Source: Glaesserella sp041817755 | GTDB taxonomy: Bacteria > Pseudomonadota > Gammaproteobacteria > Enterobacterales > Pasteurellaceae | Direction: 5' to 3' | Length of the DNA stretch: 12,070 nucleotides | NCBI RefSeq assembly: GCF_041817755.1 | Contig: NZ_JBGYBX010000009.1 | Location: 1-12,070, forward strand | Shown here: positions 1 through 6,307 of the stretch, one piece after another | Layout of the letters: every line of letters starts with the position of its first letter | How positions within the stretch are numbered: the first letter of the stretch is position 1 | The notes under the pieces: generated by a model | Databases searched by the model: none | What the model was told of the DNA's origin: nothing | What the model saw: only the letters and a program-made list of their open reading frames with translations | Made by a program: the position numbers and the translations under genes

Positions 1-14
1 ATGATTCTAGTTAT

Positions 15-362
15 ATGCTAAAAAATTTGTTTATTAGTATGATAATAAATATTTTTGTGGTTGCTTTTTTTATTTTGGGTTTTCAATTGTATATACAGGA
101 TATAAATGAGAAGGTGATGGCAGTATTAGGGGTAAAAGATAAAGAGTATTATGAATATACAATTAGCAATGAATATAAAATTAAATTCAATCATAAAAGA
201 ACGAGTGATGTTTTATGTGGTAAAATAATTTGGAATGTTGGCCAAACCTTTTTATTTATTGAAAAAGGTAGAGAAAAACAGAGTGATGTTCAAAGAGTTC
301 CTAAAGATGAAATTTATCTTAACGAAGGAAAGAAAATAATATGTGGAGAAAATATAATATGA
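15..362 (+). CDS. Hypothetical single-pass membrane protein, AT-rich, upstream of ccmH
   Basis: I do not recognise this 115-residue protein. It has one hydrophobic segment near the N-terminus (about residues 6-27) and then a charged, mostly polar domain of about 85 residues with cysteines in DVLCGK and IICGE. This suggests a membrane anchor with a soluble domain outside the cytoplasm or facing it. The reading frame is open leftward to the window edge and the ATG at 15 has no clear ribosome binding site, so the true start may lie outside the window. GC over 1-360 is about 25% by hand count, against about 43% just downstream, which hints at acquired DNA. Its TGA overlaps the ccmH ATG (ATGA, 359-362), implying translational coupling. 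The gene expected just before ccmH in ccm operons is the thioredoxin-like ccmG/dsbE, and this protein has no CxxC motif, so it is not that. Confidence 0.6.
   Translation: MLKNLFISMIINIFVVAFFILGFQLYIQDINEKVMAVLGVKDKEYYEYTISNEYKIKFNHKRTSDVLCGKIIWNVGQTFLFIEKGREKQSDVQRVPKDEIYLNEGKKIICGENII
345..349 (+). promoter_or_regulatory. Ribosome binding site that fixes the ccmH start
   Basis: GGAGA lies nine bases before the ATG at 359. It supports that start over the in-frame ATG at 341, which lies upstream of this site and would put a charged WRKYN extension ahead of the signal peptide. Confidence 0.6.
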
Positions 363-829
363 AATTGAAGATTAGATATACCTTGATACTATTATTTCTT
401 GTTTCATACTCCCACGCCGCCATCGAAACCCATCAATTCGACAATGCCAAGCAAGAGGCGGATTATAAAGCGTTGATTCAGGAATTGCGCTGCCCGCAAT
501 GCCAAAACAATAACATTGCCGATTCGAATGCGACGATTTCAACGGATATGCGTAATAAAACCTTGGAATTGCTTAAACAAGGGAAAAGCAAGGACGAAGT
601 GGTCGAGTATATGGTGGAACGTTACGGCAATTTTGTGACTTACGATCCGCCGTTGACGCCGGCAACATTGTTGTTGTGGTTAATGCCGTTGTTACTCATC
701 GGGTTGGGCGTTATGATTATGTTCAAACGAAAGCAAAAAGCGATACAAGCGGTCGGTTCCGAACAACAATTTGCAAAACGAATTGATAAGGACAGACTGA
801 ACCGTATTCTCAACGATAAGGAATCATGA
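359..829 (+). CDS. ccmH: Cytochrome c maturation protein CcmH
   Basis: Periplasmic, membrane-anchored thiol protein of the system I cytochrome c maturation pathway. In this family it reduces or holds apocytochrome CxxCH cysteines for haem ligation with CcmF and CcmI. From the start at 359 (156 residues) there is a signal peptide (about 1-20, ending SYSHA), then the hallmark LRCPQC motif at residues 43-48 (C45, C48) followed by NNNIADSNA, then a transmembrane segment at about 103-122 and a short basic tail. Length fits the short CcmH form, as opposed to the E. coli CcmH-CcmI fusion. The ATG overlaps the upstream stop by ATGA, and its own TGA overlaps the ccmI start in the same way. The first 50 bases are as AT-rich as the upstream gene and composition changes near position 410, inside the signal peptide region. 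NrfF is the paralogue alternative, but the CcmI partner favours CcmH. Confidence 0.9.
   Translation: MKLKIRYTLILLFLVSYSHAAIETHQFDNAKQEADYKALIQELRCPQCQNNNIADSNATISTDMRNKTLELLKQGKSKDEVVEYMVERYGNFVTYDPPLTPATLLLWLMPLLLIGLGVMIMFKRKQKAIQAVGSEQQFAKRIDKDRLNRILNDKES
745..753 (+). repeat. DNA uptake signal core, Apl type
   Basis: ACAAGCGGT followed by CGGTT, inside the 3' part of ccmH. It is the core of the uptake signal known from the Actinobacillus/Mannheimia side of Pasteurellaceae. Confidence 0.6.
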
Positions 830-1740
830 TGACTTTTTGGATTATATTAGTCCTGTTGACGGTGATCATCGGGGCGGTTGCATTTTATCCGTTGCTGAAA
901 AAATCAGCGGTACTCAATCACCAAAAACGCAGCAATTTAAACAAAGCCTTCTATTTTGACCGTTTACAAGAAGTGGAGCGCGAGGAAAATGAAGGTGTTA
1001 TCGATGATCCGGAGCAAACCAAATTGGAACTTCAACAAAGCTTGTTGGATGATATACCGGAACAGGATGAGTCAACGCTCACCCATAAAAAATCGTTTGG
1101 TGCGATATGGTTTGCGGCGTTGATTTTACTGGTCGCGGCGGTTAGTACCGGTATTTATTGGCAGACCGGTTCGTGGTTTAGCGGTTCGATGTTGGAAATG
1201 AGCCATCGAAAGCTGGATTATTTCTACGAGCGTATTAAAACGGAGGAGCAAGAGCCACTGTCACAAGAAGAACTCAACCAATTTGCAATGGCACTGCGGG
1301 TGGAATTACAAAAGCATCCGCAGGATGACAAATCTTGGTTTATGTTGGGGCAAATCGGTTTGGCGCTTGATAACGGTCAGCTTGCTTTGGACAGCTTTGC
1401 CAAAGCAAGCCGATTACAGCCGAACAATATGCAATATAAATTGCGCCATGCCGAAATGTTATTGTTTTCCGCCGATCCGAAAGATAAAGAACAAGGTGAG
1501 CAAGTACTTAAGGATGTTATCCGCGCCGATCATGCCAATATTAATGCCCTGAGTTTGCTGGCTTTTCGCTCTTTTGAAAAGGAAGATTATAAAATGGCGG
1601 CAATGACGTGGGGCATGATGTTGAAATTAATGCCGGATGATGATCCGAGACGGGAGACGATCGAGCGCAGTATTCAATCGGCGCTGTCGATGCTTAAAAC
1701 CGAGCCGCCACAGGCAGTCGAGGCGGAAAAAGCAAAATAA
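826..1740 (+). CDS. ccmI: Cytochrome c maturation protein CcmI (CycH-like, TPR)
   Basis: Inner-membrane apocytochrome c chaperone that in this family binds the apoprotein C-terminus and presents it to the CcmF/CcmH haem ligation complex. The 304 residues contain a first transmembrane segment (about 3-22), a cytoplasmic loop with the typical YFDRLQEVEREENEGVID stretch (about 43-60), a second transmembrane segment (about 91-113) and a periplasmic tetratricopeptide-type region (about 150-275; for example WFMLGQIGLALDNGQLALDS). It overlaps ccmH by ATGA. There are two tandem start codons, 826 and 829; the AAGGA at 818-822 is better spaced for 829, which would give 303 residues. NrfG is shorter and lacks the two-helix N-terminal part, so CcmI fits better. 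It appears to be the last gene of the operon. Confidence 0.87.
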   Translation: MMTFWIILVLLTVIIGAVAFYPLLKKSAVLNHQKRSNLNKAFYFDRLQEVEREENEGVIDDPEQTKLELQQSLLDDIPEQDESTLTHKKSFGAIWFAALILLVAAVSTGIYWQTGSWFSGSMLEMSHRKLDYFYERIKTEEQEPLSQEELNQFAMALRVELQKHPQDDKSWFMLGQIGLALDNGQLALDSFAKASRLQPNNMQYKLRHAEMLLFSADPKDKEQGEQVLKDVIRADHANINALSLLAFRSFEKEDYKMAAMTWGMMLKLMPDDDPRRETIERSIQSALSMLKTEPPQAVEAEKAK

Positions 1741-1750
1741 AAAATGAAGG

Positions 1751-1767
1751 CTTAAGATTTTCTTAAG
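1751..1767 (+). promoter_or_regulatory. Candidate QseB operator upstream of ygiW
   Basis: CTTAA (1751-1755), six bases, then CTTAA (1762-1766). This matches the direct-repeat spacing CTTAA-N6-CTTAA that I recall as the QseB recognition site in the Aggregatibacter ygiW-qseBC promoter. The same bases also form a perfect 7-bp inverted repeat, CTTAAGA / TCTTAAG, with a 3-base loop. It lies about 84 bases before the ygiW ATG, a fitting place for autoregulation. I could not place a convincing -35/-10 pair between it and the gene. Confidence 0.6.
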
Positions 1768-1850
1768 ATTTGTTTGGTGTAATGCATGTCGACAAAAACG
1801 TGTTAAACGCGTTTTGGTCATCATCTGTTTATCATACTCGGAGATTTTTT

Positions 1851-2252
1851 ATGAAAAAATTCGCATTTATCACAACACTTGTATTATCGGCAACCACGCT
1901 TTCTGCCTTTGCGTCATCCCAACAGGGCGGATTTCAACAGCCGAAAGGAGCGCCTGACGCGATGCAGAGCGGCGGTTTTGTTAATGCCAATCAAACGGTG
2001 CATAAAATCATTGATGTGGCGGCGATGCATGATGATCAATATGTTGTGTTACAAGGCAAAATTGTTCAACAAATCGGTGAAGATGATTTTTTATTCCGTG
2101 ATGCCAGCGGTGAAATCGTGGTTGAAGTTGAGCGTAAAGCGTGGCAAGGTCAACAAATTTCACCGAATGACGAAGTGAAATTGTACGGTGAGGTGGATAA
2201 ATCTTGGAATAAAACCGAAGTGGAAGTTCACCGTGTCGAAAAAGTAAAATAA
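1851..2252 (+). CDS. ygiW: YgiW/YdeI-family periplasmic OB-fold stress protein
   Basis: Small secreted protein of the bacterial OB-fold (BOF) family, linked in relatives to tolerance of envelope, peroxide and metal stress. From the ATG at 1851 it is 133 residues with a signal peptide (about 1-21, cleavage after SAFA), a Gly/Gln-rich linker and a BOF domain at about 42-131, with the family features GGFV, VVLQGKIVQQIGEDDFLFRD and VEVERKAW. The upstream in-frame ATG at 1770 is rejected because it would bury the signal peptide, and CGGAG at 1839-1843 sits well for 1851. It is the first gene of a ygiW-qseB-qseC unit, the order seen in Aggregatibacter, whereas in E. coli ygiW is divergent. A hairpin follows the stop codon, so ygiW may be transcribed well above the sensor genes. 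Confidence 0.9.
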   Translation: MKKFAFITTLVLSATTLSAFASSQQGGFQQPKGAPDAMQSGGFVNANQTVHKIIDVAAMHDDQYVVLQGKIVQQIGEDDFLFRDASGEIVVEVERKAWQGQQISPNDEVKLYGEVDKSWNKTEVEVHRVEKVK

Positions 2253-2258
2253 GTAAGG

Positions 2259-2286
2259 AAGTGGCAGTCATGCCACTTTTCTTTTC
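2259..2286 (+). terminator. Intercistronic hairpin with T-rich tail, possible attenuator
   Basis: AAGTGGCA (2259-2266) and TGCCACTT (2271-2278) form a perfect 8-bp stem with a GTCA loop, followed by a T-rich tract broken by single C bases. It lies between the ygiW stop (2252) and the qseB start (2304). It looks like an intrinsic terminator that lets only part of transcription reach qseBC, since no separate promoter is obvious before qseB. Confidence 0.65.
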
Positions 2287-2303
2287 AAAGTAGGGTTATC
2301 AAG

Positions 2304-2975
2304 ATGCGAATTTTATTGATTGAAGACGATCCGTTGATTGGCGAAGGCTTGAAAGTAGGGCTGACAAAATCCGGGTTTAGCGTAGATTGGTTTACCGACG
2401 GCAAAACCGGTTTGGATGCCATTACCTCCGCACCTTATGATGCGGCGGTACTTGATTTAACCTTACCCAAAATGGACGGCTTGGATATTCTACAACATTG
2501 GCGTCGGAGCAATCAGGACGTGCCGGTATTGATTTTAACCGCCCGCGATACCTTGGACGAGCGTATTACCGGTTTGCAACGCGGTGCCGATGACTATTTA
2601 TGCAAACCCTTTGCCTTGGCGGAAGTTGTTGCGCGTTTACAAGCCTTAATTCGTCGTCGTTACGGTAATACCAATCCGATTATTGAGCACAGTTTAGTAA
2701 AATTCGATCCGAACCAACGGAAAGTTTTATTGCGAGATGAAGAAGTGACCTTAACCACTCGGGAGTATAATTTATTAGAATTGTTCATGTTGAATAAAGA
2801 CCGCGTGCTGACCCGCTCCGTCATTGAAGAGAAACTGTATACGTGGGACGATGAAGTCAGCAGCAATGCGCTTGAAGTCCATATTTACAATCTTCGTCAA
2901 AAATTGGGTAAGCAATTTATCCGCACGGTACACGGTGTCGGCTATGCGCTAGGGAAAAACGATGAAGCGCTTTAA
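2304..2975 (+). CDS. qseB: Response regulator QseB (OmpR family; FirR-like)
   Basis: DNA-binding response regulator that is phosphorylated by QseC and controls its own operon. The 223 residues carry a receiver domain (about 1-115) with the acidic pair D8/D9, phosphoacceptor D51 in VLDLTLPKMDG, T79 and K101 in the CKPF switch motif, then an OmpR/PhoB winged-helix domain (about 125-220) with TTREYNLLELF and VHIYNLRQKLG and the terminal VRTVHGVGY-type hairpin (here IRTVHGVGYAL). A GGG-rich ribosome site (2292-2295) precedes the ATG. It overlaps qseC by 14 bases. PmrA and BasR are near relatives, but the ygiW neighbour and the partner kinase favour QseB. The equivalent Haemophilus influenzae system is, as I recall, called FirRS and responds to ferrous iron. 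Confidence 0.9.
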   Translation: MRILLIEDDPLIGEGLKVGLTKSGFSVDWFTDGKTGLDAITSAPYDAAVLDLTLPKMDGLDILQHWRRSNQDVPVLILTARDTLDERITGLQRGADDYLCKPFALAEVVARLQALIRRRYGNTNPIIEHSLVKFDPNQRKVLLRDEEVTLTTREYNLLELFMLNKDRVLTRSVIEEKLYTWDDEVSSNALEVHIYNLRQKLGKQFIRTVHGVGYALGKNDEAL

Positions 2976-4335
2976 ACACATGAGCTTGCGCTTACGCTTG
3001 ATTTTGGTGATTTCATGTACGGCATTGCTGATTTGGATTGTCTCCACCGCAGTTGCTTGGTTGCAAGTCCGTAAAGAGGTAAATCATGTGTTTGATGCGC
3101 AACAAATTCTCTTTGCCCAACGCTTGGCTTCATCCGATTTACGAACCATTTTGATTGATCGCCATCCGACCAAATTTGGCAGTGAAAATAAGCGCAAACC
3201 GTTGAAAAAAGTCAAATTTGACGACGATGCCCTCGCCTTTGCCGTTTTTACGGCGAAAGGCGATATGGTGCTGAGTGACGGCAATAACGGTGCGCATTTT
3301 CTCTTTTCATCGCAACAGGGTTTCTCCGTTTCACCGTTAGATAATGATGACGATCAATGGCGTATCTTTTGGCATCCGGTAGCGGACGGGCGTTTAGTCG
3401 TTGCGGTCGGGCAAGAGTTGGATTATCGCCACGATTTGACCAACGGCATGGTATTGAGCCAAATGTGGATTTGGTTTGCCAGCTTGCCGTTGTTATTAGC
3501 ATTGATTGTATGGATTATCAGCCGTGAATTGAAAAATCTTAAACAGGTGAGCGAACAATTACAGCAGCGTACACCGGAGGACAATCGCGCAATCCCGACA
3601 GACAATCTGCCGACGGAAATCCTGCCGTTAGTCCAAGCGTTAAATCAGTTTTTTGAGCGTACTTCCAGTATGCTCTTAAGAGAGCGACGTTTTACTTCCG
3701 ATGCCGCTCACGAACTGCGCAGCCCGCTTGCCGCTTTAAAAATTCAAACGGAAATTGCCCAAATTGCCGGTGACGATGCGCCGTTACGCGATAAAGCGCT
3801 CACCAACCTGACTCAGGGAATTAATCGTGCAACGCAATTGATTGAGCAGCTGCTCACGCTTTCCCGTTTGGATAATTTGACAGAGCTTGAAGGGCTGGAA
3901 GAGATTCATTGGGACAAACTGATTCCGTCATTAATCGGCGAACTGTATTTTCATGCGCAAAAACGCAATATGGAATTGACTTTTGAACACATTGCAACAC
4001 CGACGGTACGTAAAGGGCAGCCTCTGTTATTGTCGCTGATGTTACGTAATATCATCGACAATGCCGTCCGCTATTGTGCGGAAGGCAGTTGCATTAAAGT
4101 CAGCCTTGATTCAACTCGAATAGTGATTGAAGATAACGGCGGCGGCGTGGAAGAGGAGGATCTTGCCAAACTCGGACAACGCTTTTATCGACCGGCGGGG
4201 CAAAATGAAAAGGGCAGCGGTTTGGGTTTATCCATTGTTTACCGCATCGCCGAATTACATCACTACCGCATTCAATTGGAAAACGGTTACGGTATTGACG
4301 GCAAAAAAGGCTTAAAAGTCACCGTTAACCTGTAA
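2962..4335 (+). CDS. qseC: Sensor histidine kinase QseC (FirS-like)
   Basis: Inner-membrane sensor kinase for QseB. The 457 residues run: TM1 (about 12-34), periplasmic sensor domain (about 35-163), TM2 (about 164-187), a HAMP-like linker (about 188-240), the dimerisation/phosphoacceptor helix with H250 in AAHELRSPLAALK, then an ATPase domain with N-box LRNIIDNAVRY (361-371), EDNGGG (390-395) and GSGLGLSI (418-425). All catalytic motifs look intact. Just before TM2 is DYRHD (154-158), resembling the DYRxD-type motif reported for iron sensing in the Haemophilus homologue. The start overlaps the qseB end by 14 bases; M7 (2980) is a possible alternative start. It is the last gene of the operon and is followed by a terminator. 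Confidence 0.9.
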   Translation: MKRFKHMSLRLRLILVISCTALLIWIVSTAVAWLQVRKEVNHVFDAQQILFAQRLASSDLRTILIDRHPTKFGSENKRKPLKKVKFDDDALAFAVFTAKGDMVLSDGNNGAHFLFSSQQGFSVSPLDNDDDQWRIFWHPVADGRLVVAVGQELDYRHDLTNGMVLSQMWIWFASLPLLLALIVWIISRELKNLKQVSEQLQQRTPEDNRAIPTDNLPTEILPLVQALNQFFERTSSMLLRERRFTSDAAHELRSPLAALKIQTEIAQIAGDDAPLRDKALTNLTQGINRATQLIEQLLTLSRLDNLTELEGLEEIHWDKLIPSLIGELYFHAQKRNMELTFEHIATPTVRKGQPLLLSLMLRNIIDNAVRYCAEGSCIKVSLDSTRIVIEDNGGGVEEEDLAKLGQRFYRPAGQNEKGSGLGLSIVYRIAELHHYRIQLENGYGIDGKKGLKVTVNL

Positions 4336-4343
4336 TCTCATCG

Positions 4344-4352
4344 ACAAGCGGT
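4344..4352 (+). repeat. DNA uptake signal core within the qseC terminator
   Basis: ACAAGCGGT followed by CGGAT. It supplies most of the left arm of the terminator stem, a placement common for uptake signals in Pasteurellaceae. Confidence 0.6.
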
Positions 4353-4390
4353 CGGATCCTCGGAATATTTTGCAATCCGACTGCATTTTT
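4348..4390 (+). terminator. Intrinsic terminator of the ygiW-qseBC operon
   Basis: GCGGTCGGAT (4348-4357) pairs with ATCCGACTGC (4375-4384), giving a 10-bp stem with one G-U pair and a 17-base loop. It is followed by A and a run of five T bases (4386-4390), 12 bases after the qseC stop. Confidence 0.7.
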
Positions 4391-4408
4391 ATTCTCCGTA
4401 ACTTCCTC

Positions 4409-4414
4409 TATAAT
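4409..4414 (+). promoter_or_regulatory. Candidate -10 element of azlCD promoter
   Basis: A perfect TATAAT lies 69 bases before the azlC ATG. No good -35 is seen: the region 17 bases upstream is the T-run of the preceding terminator. A transcript starting about seven bases downstream would begin right at the leader hairpin. Confidence 0.5.
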
Positions 4415-4422
4415 ACGGTATC

Positions 4423-4452
4423 TTGGCATCGGGTCGGATGATTCGATGCCAA
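4423..4452 (+). promoter_or_regulatory. Leader hairpin or operator before azlC
   Basis: TTGGCATCG (4423-4431) and CGATGCCAA (4444-4452) form a perfect 9-bp inverted repeat with a 12-base loop. It begins about nine bases after the TATAAT box, so it is either the first structure of the azlCD mRNA or an operator over the transcription start. There is no T-run after it, so it is not a standard terminator. Confidence 0.55.
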
Positions 4453-4482
4453 TTGTCTTTATCGATATGTCATTGGGGTTTT

Positions 4483-5184
4483 ATGTCATTCAACTCAGAA
4501 AACAGTTGGCGTAATGCGGCTAAACTGACCGTACCGATTTTTATGGGGTACTTTGCCGCCGGTGTTGCCTACGGCATGCTTGCCACAAATGCGGGGATGC
4601 CCGCTTGGTTCACCATTATCATGTGCTTCACGGTTTTTTCCGGTACCGCACAATATGCCGCCATTCCTTTTTTTGTCTCCGGCGCCGGTGTACTTTCTGT
4701 CTTTTTAAGCACCTTATTAATGAGTTTGCGCTTTATTTTTTATACGCTGAATATGCATAACGCCTTACCTAAAGGTAAGTTCCATCGTTTTTTTGCGTTA
4801 AGCTACCTGACGGATGAAAATTTTGCCCTGCTCACCACATTGCCGCAGGATACCCGCCAAGCGTTAATGCTTAAAATCAGTATCTTGGGGGTCAGCTATT
4901 GGACATTTGCGACGATTGTCGGCGTTGTGTTGGGGGATTCGATTGCCGATTACATTCCGAATTTAGATTTTGCGCTTCCTTGTTTATTTGCCATTTTAGC
5001 CTATGAACAATACCGCAGCCAAAAACAGTGGAAGCCGATATTCATCGCATTAATCGGCTTCTTACTTGCCGGACAAATCACCCAAAGCAGTGTGTTGTTG
5101 GTGGCAATCATCATCGCCATCGTGATTGTTGCGCTTCTTCCTCAATCCCTCATAGATAAAGGAGCAAACCGTGCAAACGATTGA
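4483..5184 (+). CDS. azlC: AzlC-family branched-chain amino-acid exporter, large subunit
   Basis: Inner-membrane protein of the AzlC/YgaZ family that works with a small AzlD/YgaH partner to export branched-chain amino acids or analogues. From the ATG at 4483 it has 233 residues with several membrane segments (clear ones near 14-31, 43-64, 69-90, 150-172 and 205-220). Family motifs are TVPIFMGYFAAGVAYG (16-31), FSGTAQY (52-58) and TDENFAL (110-116). The longer in-frame start at 4423 is rejected: it is a TTG inside the leader hairpin and lacks a ribosome site, while GGGG at 4475-4478 precedes 4483. Its 3' end overlaps azlD by 14 bases, so the two are likely coupled. The true substrate cannot be told from sequence. 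Confidence 0.87.
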   Translation: MSFNSENSWRNAAKLTVPIFMGYFAAGVAYGMLATNAGMPAWFTIIMCFTVFSGTAQYAAIPFFVSGAGVLSVFLSTLLMSLRFIFYTLNMHNALPKGKFHRFFALSYLTDENFALLTTLPQDTRQALMLKISILGVSYWTFATIVGVVLGDSIADYIPNLDFALPCLFAILAYEQYRSQKQWKPIFIALIGFLLAGQITQSSVLLVAIIIAIVIVALLPQSLIDKGANRAND

Positions 5185-5497
5185 TATCCTTTATATGTTG
5201 GTCGCCTTGATGTTGGGGACACAAATTTGTCGCTTTACCCCGTTGTTTTTGCCGAAATCAGTGCTCTCCCACCCGATTTTGCAAAAATTGAACAAAATGT
5301 TACCGCTTGTCATTATGGTCTTGTTAGTGTTAACCAGCGTTCATATACCGAAAACCGGTGAGAGTTATACGCTGTTTATCGCGCAAATTGCAGCGCTGGC
5401 GGTGGTGATCGCCAGCTATAAAGGGTTTAACAATATTTTACTCAGCGTAGCGCTCGGTGTACTGTGTTTGAACGGATTGATGTGGGGCTTTGGGTAA
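5171..5497 (+). CDS. azlD: AzlD-family exporter, small subunit
   Basis: Small inner-membrane partner of AzlC. It has 108 residues with about four hydrophobic segments (near 4-18, 41-57, 66-83 and 87-103) and the family motif RFTPLFLP at 21-28. The start is GTG at 5171, supported by a strong AAAGGAG ending at 5164 with normal spacing and by the 14-base overlap with azlC. Length and topology match the AzlD/YgaH family. No other gene follows on this strand; a strong GC-rich hairpin lies 27 bases after the stop. Confidence 0.85.
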   Translation: MQTIDILYMLVALMLGTQICRFTPLFLPKSVLSHPILQKLNKMLPLVIMVLLVLTSVHIPKTGESYTLFIAQIAALAVVIASYKGFNNILLSVALGVLCLNGLMWGFG

Positions 5498-5523
5498 TGC
5501 ACGGACATCTCGAACATCAATAA

Positions 5524-5559
5524 CATGCCGCCCCTCTGTATGATGCGGGGGCGGGCATG
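5524..5559 (+). repeat. GC-rich inverted repeat after azlD
   Basis: CATGCCGCCCC (5524-5534) pairs with a right arm ending GGGCATG (to 5559). This gives eleven G-C-rich pairs with one bulged G at 5553 and a loop of about 13 bases. It has no T-run on either strand, so it is not a textbook intrinsic terminator. It may be an RNA 3'-end stabiliser or a processed terminator stem. Confidence 0.55.
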
Positions 5560-5616
5560 ATGAATAATAGGCATATCAGACAAAATTTTAGCAACTCTGC
5601 CTAAAAGTGCCTCCAA

Positions 5617-5638
5617 AACGCGTTCAGCGTTCTTTTTT
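5617..5638 (+). terminator. Weak terminator between azlD and the lipoprotein operon
   Basis: AACGC (5617-5621) and GCGTT (5627-5631) form a 5-bp stem, followed by C and six T bases (5633-5638). It lies between convergent genes. The stem is short, so the call is tentative; on the minus strand the tail is only four T. Confidence 0.35.
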
Positions 5639-5651
5639 CATTTAAATAAAG

Positions 5652-6296
5652 TCATGGTTTAGCATAGTCGGGATGCTTTGGTCCGATAAGCAGTCCCCCG
5701 TTTTTGCCGTGGTAAGTCAAGTTCGTCATAGCCGGAGCTGCAATCTGATAACCATAATCTTTACTGGTATCGATGATTTGGCTGACAGCAGCTTTGACTA
5801 ATGCAACTAATAAGCCATCATTACTTTGGGTTGAGCCTTGAGAATGCTTGCCTGTACCCTCCCAAAGCGTTTGGCCTGTTTTTAAGTCAACCAATTTACC
5901 TTCGAGAGCGACGGTAGTTTCGCTATCAATAAGTTTATAGCTTGTACCGTATTCATTAACATTGATATAAAAGATGGCATCTGCACCAAATATGTCATGA
6001 ATTTTCTTCAATTGAGCATGACGAATTGCATGACCGTCAGTTAAACCGTTTTGTTTGAAAACTTCATCGACTAAAGCGACAGGATAAATATAATAACCTA
6101 ATTCACCTAAAGGATAGCTTGCTCGAGCGAGCACACTGACATCCGCTTTGACATCGATCGAATTATTAGCAGGCATCACGACTAAAATCGATTTTGGTTT
6201 GCTTTGTTTAAATGCCGTGTAGTCATAAGGTTCAACCTGCTTTGCACAACCTGTTAATAGAAGTAAACCGGTAAGTAGGGCAAATATTTTTTTCAT
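5652..6296 (-). CDS. DUF799 lipoprotein (GNA1162-like)
   Basis: Predicted lipoprotein of 214 residues related to the DUF799 family, which includes the Neisseria surface-exposed antigen GNA1162. It has a signal peptide with lipobox LLTGC, so the mature protein would start at C17. The remainder is a mixed alpha/beta domain beginning SILVVMPANNSIDVKAD. Family members have a fold related to the TolB N-terminal domain and to CsgG, and are proposed, without proof, to take part in transport across or organisation of the outer membrane. It is the third gene of a tight minus-strand operon, 11 bases after the DUF4810 gene, with AAGGA before its start. The reading frame is intact. Function is unknown. 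Confidence 0.82.
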   Translation of the reverse strand: MKKIFALLTGLLLLTGCAKQVEPYDYTAFKQSKPKSILVVMPANNSIDVKADVSVLARASYPLGELGYYIYPVALVDEVFKQNGLTDGHAIRHAQLKKIHDIFGADAIFYINVNEYGTSYKLIDSETTVALEGKLVDLKTGQTLWEGTGKHSQGSTQSNDGLLVALVKAAVSQIIDTSKDYGYQIAAPAMTNLTYHGKNGGLLIGPKHPDYAKP

Positions 6297-6307
6297 ATCA
6301 TGAATCC

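Noticed and set aside
1770..1850. Longer start for YgiW at 1770
   Set aside because: It would add 27 residues ahead of a well-formed signal peptide, and the ribosome site fits 1851.
5416..5616. Minus-strand open frame of 66 codons over the azlD end and the intergenic hairpin
   Set aside because: It is antisense to azlD for most of its first-half sequence, has no recognisable domain or good ribosome site, and runs through the GC hairpin.
5498..5651. tRNA or other structured RNA gene between azlD and the lipoprotein operon
   Set aside because: One strong hairpin is present, but no cloverleaf arms, anticodon or CCA end could be found.
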